Shown here: in pieces, positions 18,392-28,622 of the stretch
How positions within the stretch are numbered: the first letter of the stretch is position 1
Layout of the letters: every line of letters starts with the position of its first letter
Origin: Candidatus Methanophaga sp. AG-394-G06
GTDB taxonomy: Archaea > Halobacteriota > Syntropharchaeia > Alkanophagales > Methanospirareceae
Direction of reading: 5' to 3'
NCBI GenBank assembly: GCA_009903405.1
Contig: PRCZ01000003.1
Location: 15,347-67,847 of the forward strand
DNA: 52,501 nucleotides
Program-made: the position numbers and the translations under genes
Notes under the pieces: generated by a model
What the model was told of the DNA's origin: nothing
What the model saw: only the letters and a program-made list of their open reading frames with translations
Databases searched by the model: none

Positions 18392-19339
18392 ATGGGCTTG
18401 GATTCAAAGATTGACTTAAAAGCGAAATTTAGGGGTGCTTTATTAGGCAGTGCAGTAGGCGATGCATTAGGCGCTCCTGTGGAAGGTTACGACATGGAGA
18501 TGGTGCGTTCTGTATATGGCGGGGAGTGGGAAATGATCTATGGCCGCTACACAGACGACACGGAGATGACGATCGGCGTTGCGGAATCATTAATAGAGAA
18601 TAAAGGCTTTAATGGTGCTGATATGGCACTTAAGTTCATCCAAAATTACAATGTAAAGAGGGGATACGGGCCAGGATCTAAAGAAGTGCTAAGAAGGATA
18701 CGCGAAGGTGAAAGTTTGGCGGATGCATCGGGAAAACTATTTGGTGGAAGAGGTTCTTATGGCAATGGTGCTGCGATGCGAATTGCCCCTGTAGGGCTTT
18801 TTTATTTTGATACATCAGATATGCTATGGGAAATAGCTTATAAATCCTCTAATATCACGCATTCTCATGAGCTTGGCAAGGCTGGAGCAGCTTTGCAAGC
18901 TTTAGCCGTCGCTTTAGCCGTGCGTGGACAAAAAGAGGATATGCTGCTCAAACTGAAAGAAGTTGTTAAAACTGTGATGTATACGAGTAAGCTAGGAAAG
19001 CTAAAGGCACTTTTGGATGAAGGAGCAACTAAAAAGAGGGTGATATCGGAATTAGGCAACGGAGTGGTGGCTTTTGAGTCGGTACCCACAGCTATTTACT
19101 CTTTTCTCCGATCCGATAATTTTAAGGATAGTGTAGTCTATGCGATAAGTTTAGGTGGGGATACTGACACCATAGGGGCGATGGCAGGAGCGATAAGCGG
19201 TGCTTACTACGGCGAAGCGGCAATTCCAAAAGCGTGGTTGGAGCGGTTAGAGGATGGTGAAAAGGGTAGAAGCTATATAAAGAAGTTGGCAGAGGATTTG
19301 TGTCAGATCAAGTTGCAGTTGTTGCAGGGGCGGTATTGA
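18392..19339 (+). CDS. ADP-ribosylglycohydrolase (ARH/DraG) family protein
   Basis: 'FRGALLGSAVGDALGAPVEGYDM', 'GRYTDDTEMTIGVAESL', 'ISLGGDTDTIGAMAGAISGAYYG'. Confidence 0.92.
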   Translation: MGLDSKIDLKAKFRGALLGSAVGDALGAPVEGYDMEMVRSVYGGEWEMIYGRYTDDTEMTIGVAESLIENKGFNGADMALKFIQNYNVKRGYGPGSKEVLRRIREGESLADASGKLFGGRGSYGNGAAMRIAPVGLFYFDTSDMLWEIAYKSSNITHSHELGKAGAALQALAVALAVRGQKEDMLLKLKEVVKTVMYTSKLGKLKALLDEGATKKRVISELGNGVVAFESVPTAIYSFLRSDNFKDSVVYAISLGGDTDTIGAMAGAISGAYYGEAAIPKAWLERLEDGEKGRSYIKKLAEDLCQIKLQLLQGRY

Positions 19340-19423
19340 CAGGAGTTGTAACGAAAGTTTTATATATTGATAATATTTATGATCTAACCGGATAATTAAT
19401 TCTTTGACGGGGGTGTAGAAGAG

Positions 19424-19963
19424 ATGATATTCAAAGCATTGAGTAGTACAACGCGGGTGGAGATGTTAAAGCTTTTAATGAAGAGAGAGTATCACGTGTC
19501 TGGTTTGGCAAAGGCGTTGGGAATATCAGTGCCGGTGGCTGCGAAGCATGTCAGAATTTTAGAGGGTGCGGATCTGCTGACGTGTAAACAATTCGGTAGG
19601 ACACATGTATTAAAGGTGAATCGGGAGAAGCTGTATGATGCAATGGTGGCTTTTAGCGAGGAATACGAGATAGAGGTTCAGAAAGGAACAAGCATTTTGG
19701 ATGCATTAAAGGAAGTGGCAGGCGTGGGAATAAAGAAAATAGGAGATAAAGAGTTCATTGTATCAATAGACGGTGAAGAAGGTTTTTTTGTATACGAAGT
19801 AAATGGTAAATTCCCGGATAAGCCGATTAACGAATATATGCTGGATCATGGTGGCGAGATAGAAATAAAGCGATTGGTTCCTGTCCTTAAGAAGCGGGTA
19901 ACGGTACATATGGGCAGCGGAGAAGGGAAAAATAATGAAAAAAGAGGAGATGTGGAAAAATGA
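19424..19963 (+). CDS. ArsR-family winged-helix regulator with C-terminal DUF4430-like beta domain
   Basis: 'IFKALSSTTRVEMLKLLMKREYHVSGLAKALGISVPVAAKHVRILEGADLL'; C-terminal 'EFIVSIDGEEGFFVYEVNGKFPDKPINEYMLDHGGEIEIKRL'. Confidence 0.8.
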   Translation: MIFKALSSTTRVEMLKLLMKREYHVSGLAKALGISVPVAAKHVRILEGADLLTCKQFGRTHVLKVNREKLYDAMVAFSEEYEIEVQKGTSILDALKEVAGVGIKKIGDKEFIVSIDGEEGFFVYEVNGKFPDKPINEYMLDHGGEIEIKRLVPVLKKRVTVHMGSGEGKNNEKRGDVEK

Positions 19964-20036
19964 ATGGTAACCGTTTGGTTGAGATGAGAATTAGATCGCG
20001 CTATCGTTTTGTTGAAACCAAATGAGGTGATATACG

Positions 20037-21311
20037 ATGATAAGAGCGAAGAAAGTAATTGCAATGACTTTTGCGGTGGCCGCTTTGATACTACTTGCAA
20101 CAGCCATTGTATCTGCCATTGATGGCCCCGCGGTCATGGTTACTAGCTACACTGTGGAGCCCGAAGCCTTGATGCCCGGTGACACTGGCACTATTACACT
20201 AACCATAAAGAATATGGATGAACAATCGTCAGAGACGGTGGAGACCGTTAGTGGAATAGGTTCTCAATCTACTAAAAAGCAATCAAAAAGTAGCATAAGT
20301 GCAGAAATAGAAACCATACGACTGAGTAGCAGAAGCAGTGACATAGAATGGCTGAGTGAAGGTTCTCGACGCACCGAATACTACAACGTAGGTGCTTTAG
20401 GACCTGGAGAGGGCATAAATATTAGTATACCAATAAAAGCTGCTGATTACGCTCGTGATGGCACTTATCACCCGGAAGTGTATATAGAAGTGGAAAATGG
20501 CGAAAATGTGCGGTTCCCTGTCTGTGTGAAAGTGGACAGTAGTGAAGTGGAACTACTTGAGACGGATGTCCATCCAGAGATTTCGCTCAGCGAGTCAAAG
20601 CAGATAGGGCTGGTGGTGGCGAATAATAGACCTAACTCAGTGAGCGGGGTAAATGTGCATGTGAAAGCAAAAACCGAGGAGATAGAAATCACGCCCAAAC
20701 AAATTTTCATAGGCGGTTTGGCGGCGGATGAAAAGCGGGTGGTGAATTTCACGCTCACGCCTCTTTCTGCGGGAGATATAGACATCTCGTTCGATGCCAC
20801 ATATAAGAACGGCGATAATGTACACCATAACGATCTTGAATCATCTGTATTGGTGAAGAGCATAGCAGATGTGAAGCTCATCCTGGTGAATGCGCCCGAA
20901 TTTGTTTATAAAGGAGACATAGCAAAGATTGAGTTTGACGTAGCTAATGGTATGGCAAAGGATATTAAAGCAGTATCCGTGAAGCCGGCGATAGTTGGGG
21001 AAACCGGAGGAGTCAGGCTATTACCTTCTGAATATTTTATTGGCGACATGGAAGTGGGTGACGTCTTTTCTGCTTCTTTTGAGCTTTATACTGTCGATTT
21101 AGATGTTGGCGATACAGAAATACCGTTTAAATTGGTGTTTCGAGATCTCGACACGGACAAGAGATATGAAATTCCAGGTTACGATGTACATATAGAGGTA
21201 AAGGAGCCGCAGGAGGGGGAGTTATCTATTTATCTGTTCATAGTCGCACTACTTGTAATTATCGTTGTTGTTGCCGGGCTGGTATGGGTAAAGCGAAAAC
21301 GAGGAAGGTAG
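20037..21311 (+). CDS. Exported COG1361/CARDB-like beta-domain protein with C-terminal TM anchor
   Basis: Signal peptide; 'YTVEPEALMPGDTGTITLTIKNMDEQ', 'LVVANNRPNSVSGVNVHVKAK'; C-terminal 'LSIYLFIVALLVIIVVVAGLVWVKRKRGR'. Confidence 0.8.
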   Translation: MIRAKKVIAMTFAVAALILLATAIVSAIDGPAVMVTSYTVEPEALMPGDTGTITLTIKNMDEQSSETVETVSGIGSQSTKKQSKSSISAEIETIRLSSRSSDIEWLSEGSRRTEYYNVGALGPGEGINISIPIKAADYARDGTYHPEVYIEVENGENVRFPVCVKVDSSEVELLETDVHPEISLSESKQIGLVVANNRPNSVSGVNVHVKAKTEEIEITPKQIFIGGLAADEKRVVNFTLTPLSAGDIDISFDATYKNGDNVHHNDLESSVLVKSIADVKLILVNAPEFVYKGDIAKIEFDVANGMAKDIKAVSVKPAIVGETGGVRLLPSEYFIGDMEVGDVFSASFELYTVDLDVGDTEIPFKLVFRDLDTDKRYEIPGYDVHIEVKEPQEGELSIYLFIVALLVIIVVVAGLVWVKRKRGR

Positions 21312-21318
21312 GTATACA

Positions 21319-21981
21319 ATGATCCACACCGAAAACCTAAGCAAAACGTACATGATGGGTGATGTGGAAGTACAAGCACTGCGGGCGGTGGACTTAGAGA
21401 TAAAAGACGGTGAGTTCATTGCTATTATAGGGCCTTCGGGCTCAGGCAAGTCCACGCTGCTCAATCTGATCGGCTGTTTGGATACGCCCACAAGCGGTGC
21501 GGTCTTCATAGATGGTATAGATACAGGAAAGCTAAGCGAAAATGGGCTTGCCGAGATAAGAAGGGAGAAAATAGGATTCATATTCCAGCAGTTTAATCTC
21601 ATCCACACGTTAAATGCGTTAGAAAACGTTGCACTTCCCATGTTCTTCGCTGGCGTGGGGCGAGAAACGAGGATAAAGAGAGCTGATGAATTACTTGCAA
21701 AGGTCGGACTTGGAGACCGCATGTACCATAAACCTTCGGAGCTGAGCGGTGGGCAGCAGCAGCGGGTGGCTATTGCACGGGCGCTTTCTAATGACCCGGA
21801 AGTCGTCATCGGCGATGAGCCAACGGGAAACGTGGATACTGAGACGGGAAACGCGATAATGGGTATATTAAAAGGTTTGAATCGCGATGGAAGGACGATC
21901 ATTGTGGTAACGCACGATGCAGAGATTGCAGCCTACGCAGGTAGAACAAAGCGGATGCGAGATGGAAGGGTGCTTGATTGA
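21319..21981 (+). CDS. ABC transporter ATP-binding protein (MacB/LolD type)
   Basis: 'GPSGSGKSTLLNLIGCLDTPTSG', 'IGFIFQQFNLIHTLNALENVALPM', 'LSGGQQQRVAIARALSNDPEVVIGDEPTGNVDT'. Confidence 0.95.
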   Translation: MIHTENLSKTYMMGDVEVQALRAVDLEIKDGEFIAIIGPSGSGKSTLLNLIGCLDTPTSGAVFIDGIDTGKLSENGLAEIRREKIGFIFQQFNLIHTLNALENVALPMFFAGVGRETRIKRADELLAKVGLGDRMYHKPSELSGGQQQRVAIARALSNDPEVVIGDEPTGNVDTETGNAIMGILKGLNRDGRTIIVVTHDAEIAAYAGRTKRMRDGRVLD

Positions 21982-21984
21982 GCA

Positions 21985-23178
21985 ATGCGAGACAAATTTC
22001 TGCTGGCTTTTCGGAGCATAAGAGAGAGAAAGGCGCGTTCAATACTCACTGTACTGGGTATTGCGGTGGGCATAGCGGCTATCGTCTCTTTGATGAGCGT
22101 CGGCTATGGTATGGAAGAAGCGATAACCGGTGAATTGACAGGGATGGCAGATATGATTTCGGTGATGCCAGGGGAAATCAGGGGTGCACATAGCTATATA
22201 GAAAAGGGGAGTTTCACAGATAGGGACGTAAGCGACTTACAGCGAATAGGTGGTATAAAGGAAATCTCGGCAATGACGTACGATGCCGCAGAAGTGGAGT
22301 ATAGAAACGAAAACGTGCCCATTTTTGTATTCGGTGGTGACACAAAAGAGCTGGAGGGCTTCTATGTGGAGCCTGTCGGACTCAAAGAAGGTCGCTGGCT
22401 CCGCGAGAATGATTATAAAGCGTGCGTCATCGGAGACCGTGTAGCCAATGACTTCTTCGATGAGGTCATACACGTGAACGATAAACTGGTAATAAATAGT
22501 GATAAATTCATTGTGGTTGGCGTTTTTGAAAAAGGGGACATGCTGTATTCTAATGACGTAGATAGCAACATTTTTCTCACGTTGCGTGCTGCAAAGGAGG
22601 TTCTGCAAACCGATGAGATAAAATACATCATAGTGCGGGTCTATAAGATAGAAGAAGCGGAAAGGGTAGCAGAGGAGATTGAGGAAGTGATAAATGATAA
22701 CCACGGGCTCGATGATTTCGCTATGGCAATGACGATGGGTAGCATGATAGAAATGATGGATGATATTTTCAATATCATACAGGGTGTTTTGGTGGGAATA
22801 GCGGCAATTGCACTCATTGTTGCATCCATTGGCATAATGAATACGATGCTGATGTCTGTGATGGAGCGAACGCATGAGATCGGCGTGATGAAAGCGATAG
22901 GCGCAAAAAGCCGCGATGTGCTCTCTCTTTTCCTGCTCGAATCGAGCATTGTGAGTCTGGTGGGCGGTGTAACTGGCTGTGTAGTGGGTGTCATCGTAGC
23001 TAAAGTTCTGAGCTTCTTAGGCAGCACGGCATCGGGATTAGAAATCGCAGCGATTGTGAAACCCGAAGTTTTACTCGCTGGAATAGCAGTTGCCGTGATA
23101 GTAGGAGTTCTATCAGGGTTCTATCCAGCGAGAAAAGCGTCGAGAATGAGCCCCGTGGAAGCAGTGAGGTATGGCTAA
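21985..23178 (+). CDS. ABC transporter permease (FtsX/MacB type), copy 1
   Basis: 'AFRSIRERKARSILTVLGIAVGIAAIVSLMSVGYGMEEAI', 'MERTHEIGVMKAIGAKSRDVL', 'GFYPARKASRMSPVEAVRYG'. Confidence 0.94.
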   Translation: MRDKFLLAFRSIRERKARSILTVLGIAVGIAAIVSLMSVGYGMEEAITGELTGMADMISVMPGEIRGAHSYIEKGSFTDRDVSDLQRIGGIKEISAMTYDAAEVEYRNENVPIFVFGGDTKELEGFYVEPVGLKEGRWLRENDYKACVIGDRVANDFFDEVIHVNDKLVINSDKFIVVGVFEKGDMLYSNDVDSNIFLTLRAAKEVLQTDEIKYIIVRVYKIEEAERVAEEIEEVINDNHGLDDFAMAMTMGSMIEMMDDIFNIIQGVLVGIAAIALIVASIGIMNTMLMSVMERTHEIGVMKAIGAKSRDVLSLFLLESSIVSLVGGVTGCVVGVIVAKVLSFLGSTASGLEIAAIVKPEVLLAGIAVAVIVGVLSGFYPARKASRMSPVEAVRYG

Positions 23179-23180
23179 AC

Positions 23181-23235
23181 CTTCATTCTAAAGAAAGAAG
23201 CTTTACCAAGAAAGATGGTTTTTGCAAAGCAAAAA
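23181..23235. repeat. Hairpin pair after permease 1 (cttcattctaaagaaagaag ... tttttgcaaagcaaaaag)
   Basis: Near-identical block after permease 2 at 24477-24531. Confidence 0.8.
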
Positions 23236-23259
23236 GATAAACAGAAAGGGTGTTGAGCG

Positions 23260-24474
23260 ATGAAGGATACATTTCTACTGGTGTACCGGAACATAAGAGA
23301 GCGAAAAACTCGTTCTATACTCACGATGCTGGGGGTTGTCGTGGGTATAGCGGCGGTAGTTGCAATAATGTCCATTAGCTACGGCATGCAGGAGTCAATA
23401 ACGGAACAACTAAGCGAGATGACGGATATTATTATGGTAACGCCCGGGAGTGCGGAATTAGGCAGTTTCGGTGATTTTGGCAGTTTTACTGAACGCGATT
23501 TGAAGGATGTAGAACGGATAAGTGGCGTGAAAGAAGCTGCGGCATTGATGGGCGAGATGCAAGAAGTGGAATACCGCGGCGAGAAAGTTATGGTGGAAAT
23601 CGTTGGTATTGAACCAAGAGATATGGACGCGGTATTTGGAGCGACTGTGAAACTGGAAGAAGACGGTGACAGTGAGACAAGTGCATCGGGACGAGAATTA
23701 CGGGATAATGACCGCAAAGCATGTCAAATCGGGTATAGCGTTGCCAATGATTATTTTAATTATGAAATAGGTGTTAACGACAGACTAACGATAAATGGGA
23801 GCAAATTCAGGGTTATTGGGGTATTGGAAAAGCAAGGAGGTTTCCGGTCCAATGTGGATGCGCAGATATACGTAACGAAAAGGGATGCGGTTACTATTTT
23901 CGATACCGACGATATTTCAACCATTTTCGTGCGTGTGCGGGATATAGGGGAAGCAGAGGGGATAGCGGATGAAATAGAGGAGCAAATAGACGATAACCAC
24001 AAATTGGACGATTTCACGTCTGCAATGGCGATGGGAGGTGCGATAGAGGAGTTAAAATCCATTTTCCAGATACTGCAAGTTTTTTTACTTGCCATCGCGT
24101 CTATATCGCTTATCGTAGCTGCTATGGGCATAATGAACACGACGTTGATGTCTGTTATGGAGCGGACGCATGAGATAGGTGTGATGAAAGCGATAGGCGC
24201 GAAAAACAGGAATATCCTATTTCTATTTCTGATGGAAGCGGGTGTGGTGAGTGGAATAGGTGGTGTTCTGGGTTGTATAGTTGGTTGGGGCGCTGCAGAA
24301 GTCATAAGTTTCGGGATATATACTGCTTTTGATGTGGAGATCGGAGTGGTTATGAAACTTCAGGTTCTGCTCGCAGGGGTTGCGGTTGCAGTGCTCGTAG
24401 GTATCTTATCGGGGTTATATCCTGCAAGGAAGGCGTCAAAGCTGAGCCCCGTGGAAGCAGTGAGGTACGAATAA
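23260..24474 (+). CDS. ABC transporter permease (FtsX/MacB type), copy 2
   Basis: Paralogue of 21985-23178: 'VYRNIRERKTRSILTMLGVVVGIAAVVAIMSISYGMQESI', 'MERTHEIGVMKAIGAKNRNIL', 'GLYPARKASKLSPVEAVRYE'. Confidence 0.94.
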   Translation: MKDTFLLVYRNIRERKTRSILTMLGVVVGIAAVVAIMSISYGMQESITEQLSEMTDIIMVTPGSAELGSFGDFGSFTERDLKDVERISGVKEAAALMGEMQEVEYRGEKVMVEIVGIEPRDMDAVFGATVKLEEDGDSETSASGRELRDNDRKACQIGYSVANDYFNYEIGVNDRLTINGSKFRVIGVLEKQGGFRSNVDAQIYVTKRDAVTIFDTDDISTIFVRVRDIGEAEGIADEIEEQIDDNHKLDDFTSAMAMGGAIEELKSIFQILQVFLLAIASISLIVAAMGIMNTTLMSVMERTHEIGVMKAIGAKNRNILFLFLMEAGVVSGIGGVLGCIVGWGAAEVISFGIYTAFDVEIGVVMKLQVLLAGVAVAVLVGILSGLYPARKASKLSPVEAVRYE

Positions 24475-24476
24475 AC

Positions 24477-24531
24477 CTTCTTTCTAAAGAAAGAAGCTTT
24501 ACCAAGAAAGATTGTTTTTGCAATGCAAAAA
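24477..24531. terminator. Hairpin pair after permease 2, convergent gap
   Basis: CTTCTTTC-taaa-GAAAGAAG perfect stem and TTTTTGCA-a-TGCAAAAA. Confidence 0.6.
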
Positions 24532-24554
24532 GAAAAGTGTCACTTTGGGAATAA

Positions 24555-25874
24555 TCATGATATAGTGGTTATAATCCTTTTCACTTTATTCGCTACTTCC
24601 ACTGCGGTATTACCGAATATCCGCACCATCGGCTCCTTACCGACCGCACCGAGATCGTAAACCACATCAGGCGAGAACACCACGCTTGCTTCTCTTACAC
24701 CCCAATCCATAGTCTTCGCTCCTGCGGGCTCTTTAGCACGATCAAATGACGAAATCGTCAACCCCAACTCTTCACATGCTTCTATCAGTTCTGACGTGTA
24801 TTTCAGGTTAATCGCACTTCTTTTCGTTTTATCGCGCTTCATCATCGTTAATATCAACCTTGCAACGTGACTACTTACGCCAAAATCTACACAGCCTGCG
24901 TGTACACCCTCTTTCGCTGAGACTATCCTACCATCTACCGCAGCAACGTCATGCTCGCTTTCCGCATCTGCTATTGCCATGCCTATGTTCGTTCCAACCT
25001 CAGGAATATGATTCTTGAAATTCCGCGTTTCTTTCAGCATCGTAACTGCTTCCTTTACGTTCTCCAGCACGAAACACCTATCTGCGTCATTACGTAAACT
25101 TTGATTTACCACGATTAAATTAGGCAATTCCTCACCGCGTAATATCGCATTATAAACAAATTTCTTTGCCGATGTAGCAGCATCGTGCAAAGTAGTACCT
25201 TTTGCCAGTTCAGCAGCTAGAGCTGCGGAAAAGGTACATCCTGCTCCATGCACTATCTTCTCCTGCTTTATCATGCTCGTGCTTATGTGCTCGAATTCAC
25301 CATCGTATATCAAATCCGTTGCCTTTCCGGCTGCTATTTCATGCTCTAAATGTCCACCTTTTATTATTACTGCTGACGCGCCCATTTCGTTTATTTTTAG
25401 GGCTGCCAATTTCGCATCTGCCTTATCCTTTATCTCCAACCCGGAAATACGACTCGCTTCGGGTACATTTGGCGTTACAACCGCGCAAATAGGAATAAGG
25501 AGTTCGATAAGCGTGTTTAAAGCATTATCCTCTAACAATATTCCGCCGGCGCCCGCTTTCATCACAGGGTCCAGAACGAAAGGCACACCATATAGTTTAA
25601 GCTGGGTGGCAGCCACCGCTATTATCTCCGCGGAATACAGCATACCCGTTTTTGCATAATCCACGGCTATATCGCTCATAATAGATTCTAGTTGCTGTTC
25701 CACGATTTTAACGGGTACTTCCTGTATCGCTTGCACGCCATAGGAATTTTGTGCTGTTATTGCTGTGAGTACGGATGTGCCGTGGACACCGAACGCAGAA
25801 AAGGTTTTTATATCTGCCTGTATTCCTGCGCCACCACTGCAATCCGAGCCACCGATGGTCATTACTCTCTTCAT
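24555..25874 (-). CDS. thiD: Bifunctional HMP/HMP-P kinase - ThiN thiamine-phosphate synthase
   Basis: ThiD '[40 protein letters not shown]', '[21 protein letters not shown]'; ThiN '[11 protein letters not shown]...[20 protein letters not shown]'. Confidence 0.95.
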   Translation of the reverse strand: MKRVMTIGGSDCSGGAGIQADIKTFSAFGVHGTSVLTAITAQNSYGVQAIQEVPVKIVEQQLESIMSDIAVDYAKTGMLYSAEIIAVAATQLKLYGVPFVLDPVMKAGAGGILLEDNALNTLIELLIPICAVVTPNVPEASRISGLEIKDKADAKLAALKINEMGASAVIIKGGHLEHEIAAGKATDLIYDGEFEHISTSMIKQEKIVHGAGCTFSAALAAELAKGTTLHDAATSAKKFVYNAILRGEELPNLIVVNQSLRNDADRCFVLENVKEAVTMLKETRNFKNHIPEVGTNIGMAIADAESEHDVAAVDGRIVSAKEGVHAGCVDFGVSSHVARLILTMMKRDKTKRSAINLKYTSELIEACEELGLTISSFDRAKEPAGAKTMDWGVREASVVFSPDVVYDLGAVGKEPMVRIFGNTAVEVANKVKRIITTIS

Positions 25875-25929
25875 TTTTGTTACTTTCTTTCAATATAATA
25901 AAAAATAAAAGGGAAGTGGGATTAAAAAG

Positions 25930-26463
25930 TCACTTTACCCTTATCAGACTATACTTCTCCCTCATCTCCTTTGTGATAAAGCCAATCCCACATCTATTCC
26001 CTGCTATCTCTATTGCTATTAGCTTATCCGGGTTCTTAAGGTTCACTTTTGGCTTTCTTCCATATACCTTCTCTATCAGGTCGTAAAAGTATCCGCCAAC
26101 TTCTCTTTCTACCGCTTGGCTTGATATGTCCTCTTTCATGCCTCTTCTCTCAACTCTAAATCCGAAAGTCTCACTCGGCTCGATTTCGTCTATATACCGC
26201 TCTATTCTACGCTTCAATACCGCCATCAGATTCTCTGGAGACACAAAAAAAGCATCATCTATAGGTATCACCCTGTTTAAATGGGGATACTTCTTATTCT
26301 CGGCATCTTCTAAGAATTCCACTATATCTTCTACGCGCCCTATCACTATATCCCTGAATCCTGAACGTTCGAACTCGCCGTCCTCTTCCAACTCCATTAA
26401 TAATTCACGCTCTGTATCCCTTTCCCCTATTGCCAGGACGTTCCAATCTTCTAACATTTTCAT
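25930..26463 (-). CDS. Stand-alone THUMP-domain protein (TAN1/COG1818-like)
   Basis: 'SETFGFRVERRGMKEDISSQAVEREVGGYFYDLIEKVYGRKPKVNLKNPDKLIAIEIAGNRCGIGFI'. Confidence 0.82.
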   Translation of the reverse strand: MKMLEDWNVLAIGERDTERELLMELEEDGEFERSGFRDIVIGRVEDIVEFLEDAENKKYPHLNRVIPIDDAFFVSPENLMAVLKRRIERYIDEIEPSETFGFRVERRGMKEDISSQAVEREVGGYFYDLIEKVYGRKPKVNLKNPDKLIAIEIAGNRCGIGFITKEMREKYSLIRVK

Positions 26464-26660
26464 CCCCCTTAATTTTTAATAGCATCCGATAAAAAAAATG
26501 GTATCTATTCCGGAAGTTTGTGCCAATGAATCTGCACAATAAATAACGAGAGATTTTGTTTTGTATCGGCAGATTCACATACGCCTGAAATGCTATTAAC
26601 CCCCTCATGTGTCCTGTGTCATGCATCTTCATCGTATCTATACAAATTAAATACTATGTT

Positions 26661-26900
26661 TTAGTCTGTAAAATAAAGCTCAAAAGGCTCCACCAGAGGA
26701 TAATTGTCCTTGTCCGAACTTATGATGTAAGGATTATCCCAAATACCATCGCCGTTGGTGTCAATGTCGTTGTAATCACTCCAGTAATTGCCCATATAGC
26801 TGGTTATTTCAATTATGTTCTCGAGGAAGATTCCGTTCGTATTGTTATATATCATGTTATTTGTGAGGGTGTTGTTGTTGTTTGTTCACTCGAAAATATT
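26661..26900 (-). pseudogene. C-terminal fragment of a NosD-like right-handed beta-helix surface protein
   Basis: 'NNTLTNNMIYNNTNGIFLENI...GNYWSDYNDIDTNGDGIWDNPYIISSDKDNYPLVEPF'; in-frame stop just upstream ('NIFE*TNNNNTLTNN'). Confidence 0.75.
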
Positions 26901-26951
26901 TAAGCTGTTCCACTCGAAACTGGCAGTATTTTTCTGGAGTATTCATAAAAA

Positions 26952-28487
26952 TCAATCATCAATTGGTTTCACTCTAAATTCCCAATTACTAAAAACTGTC
27001 ATGCCTATATCATTCACTGAAGTATTGCATACAGCAGCAGGAAATTGGCGGACCGTTGAAAAAACTATCGGCTCTTCCGGCATGGGATCAAGCGGAAGGT
27101 CCGCATCCTTTTGTATTACAAACCTGTATGCATCAAGATTTCCAAAATAGAATTCCTTCCAAAATTCCCGCTCTCCATTAGCAGCATCTAAATCCCAATC
27201 TGCACTCTCAGCGATAAATACATCTACGGGAACCCAGCCGTAATCCGGCAGATAGAATTCTGCCCAGAAATGATCTCCTCCAAGCTCAGGAAACAGCTGC
27301 AGCCCTCCACAAGCTCTGGCAGGTATTCCCTCTGCCCTGCACAGTGCACAAAAGTACATGCTCTGGGCGGCGCAATCCCCACGCAGGTTTTCATGGACAT
27401 AGAATGACTCAGGTTTTGAAAGAGTGCTTAACATCACGTGAGGCATACGATTATAGGAAACATTGCCAACAATATATTCATAAATTTTCTTTGCCGCAAG
27501 AAAAGGATTTTCTTCATCTCCAACAATATCCTGCGCTTTCTCTCTTATTTGAGGAGTGATTTTTATATTTTTGAATGATTTTGTATACTGCTTATACAGG
27601 TTGCTTTCTGTATCATATACCTCTACATTTGTATAATCAAACGTAAAATGCCTCTCAAAACGGGTAAATTTGAACTGAACAGAGATGTTAAGATCTTCTT
27701 CCAATTCATCTAATGGCACTTCCAGATACGCAATACCTATATCATCCTCAATGCTTGGAGAATTTTTCAGGTATTCTTCAGGTGTTACAGAAATAATCGC
27801 GACATCAACCTGTGACTCTGTTTCTATTGGAACCGGTATCCATAATTTCAAAATCCCTGTCCCCGGCAGTTGAGATCTTGGAATATTCAATATCCCCTTA
27901 CCCGAATAGTTTATGGGATTTGTATATCTTTGTTCAGATTTAGAGTTATTGTAATCTCTAAAAACCACATCTTTACCCAGGTCAAGGAAGCTACTTTTGT
28001 TTTGTGCTTTTAAATACTCATGCATAAGGTCAAGGTTTAGGAATCGTATATTGGATACAAACGCCCAAAAATATAATTTTTCGCCATCTGACGTTAAAGT
28101 CTGAAGATATCCCTCAGCCAGCCACGGCTCTCTTCTATCCTGAGAAACATTTGGAAAATTTTCCATAATCAGTTCTTCTGCCTCACTTTCATTGTATGGA
28201 AATTCCAGTGTGATCCACTTCATCTTGAACATCTCAAGAAGGGACTGGCGTGCTTTTTGCTCATCCCCCATTTCCAAATATTCATCGCGTGCCTGAGAAT
28301 ATAAATCGTATGCGGTGTTATAATATGCCTTGCTATAATATTCTTCTGCTTGGGAATATAACTTATCTGCGTTTGATTGTGTTTCTTCCGCAGTGCATCC
28401 TGTAAACATGGCAACTGTAACAATTGCACATACTACAATAATACCTACGCTTATGCCTATTCCAGGTTTCTTATTCATTTTTGTCAT
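26952..28487 (-). CDS. Lipoprotein-like transglutaminase-fold protein
   Basis: Lipobox-like 'AMFTGCTAEE'; TPR-like N-terminus; catalytic triad pattern 'RGDCAAQSMYFCALCRAEGIPAR', 'GGDHFWAEFYLPDYGWVPVDVF'. Confidence 0.85.
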   Translation of the reverse strand: MTKMNKKPGIGISVGIIVVCAIVTVAMFTGCTAEETQSNADKLYSQAEEYYSKAYYNTAYDLYSQARDEYLEMGDEQKARQSLLEMFKMKWITLEFPYNESEAEELIMENFPNVSQDRREPWLAEGYLQTLTSDGEKLYFWAFVSNIRFLNLDLMHEYLKAQNKSSFLDLGKDVVFRDYNNSKSEQRYTNPINYSGKGILNIPRSQLPGTGILKLWIPVPIETESQVDVAIISVTPEEYLKNSPSIEDDIGIAYLEVPLDELEEDLNISVQFKFTRFERHFTFDYTNVEVYDTESNLYKQYTKSFKNIKITPQIREKAQDIVGDEENPFLAAKKIYEYIVGNVSYNRMPHVMLSTLSKPESFYVHENLRGDCAAQSMYFCALCRAEGIPARACGGLQLFPELGGDHFWAEFYLPDYGWVPVDVFIAESADWDLDAANGEREFWKEFYFGNLDAYRFVIQKDADLPLDPMPEEPIVFSTVRQFPAAVCNTSVNDIGMTVFSNWEFRVKPIDD

Positions 28488-28622
28488 GCTTAAACTTGTA
28501 AGATACTACTGTTGCATGCATAGCCATATTTCTCTATTAATAACCTGAATTTTAGAGTATATAAAAGCTTTTCGCTTTTTTAATGTAGAAGATTCATATA
28601 ATAATATAAGGAGTTTAGATAG

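Noticed and set aside
22237-22875. 212-aa His/Tyr-rich minus-strand ORF opposite ABC permease 1
   Set aside because: Shadow ORF with an artefactual H/Y-rich composition
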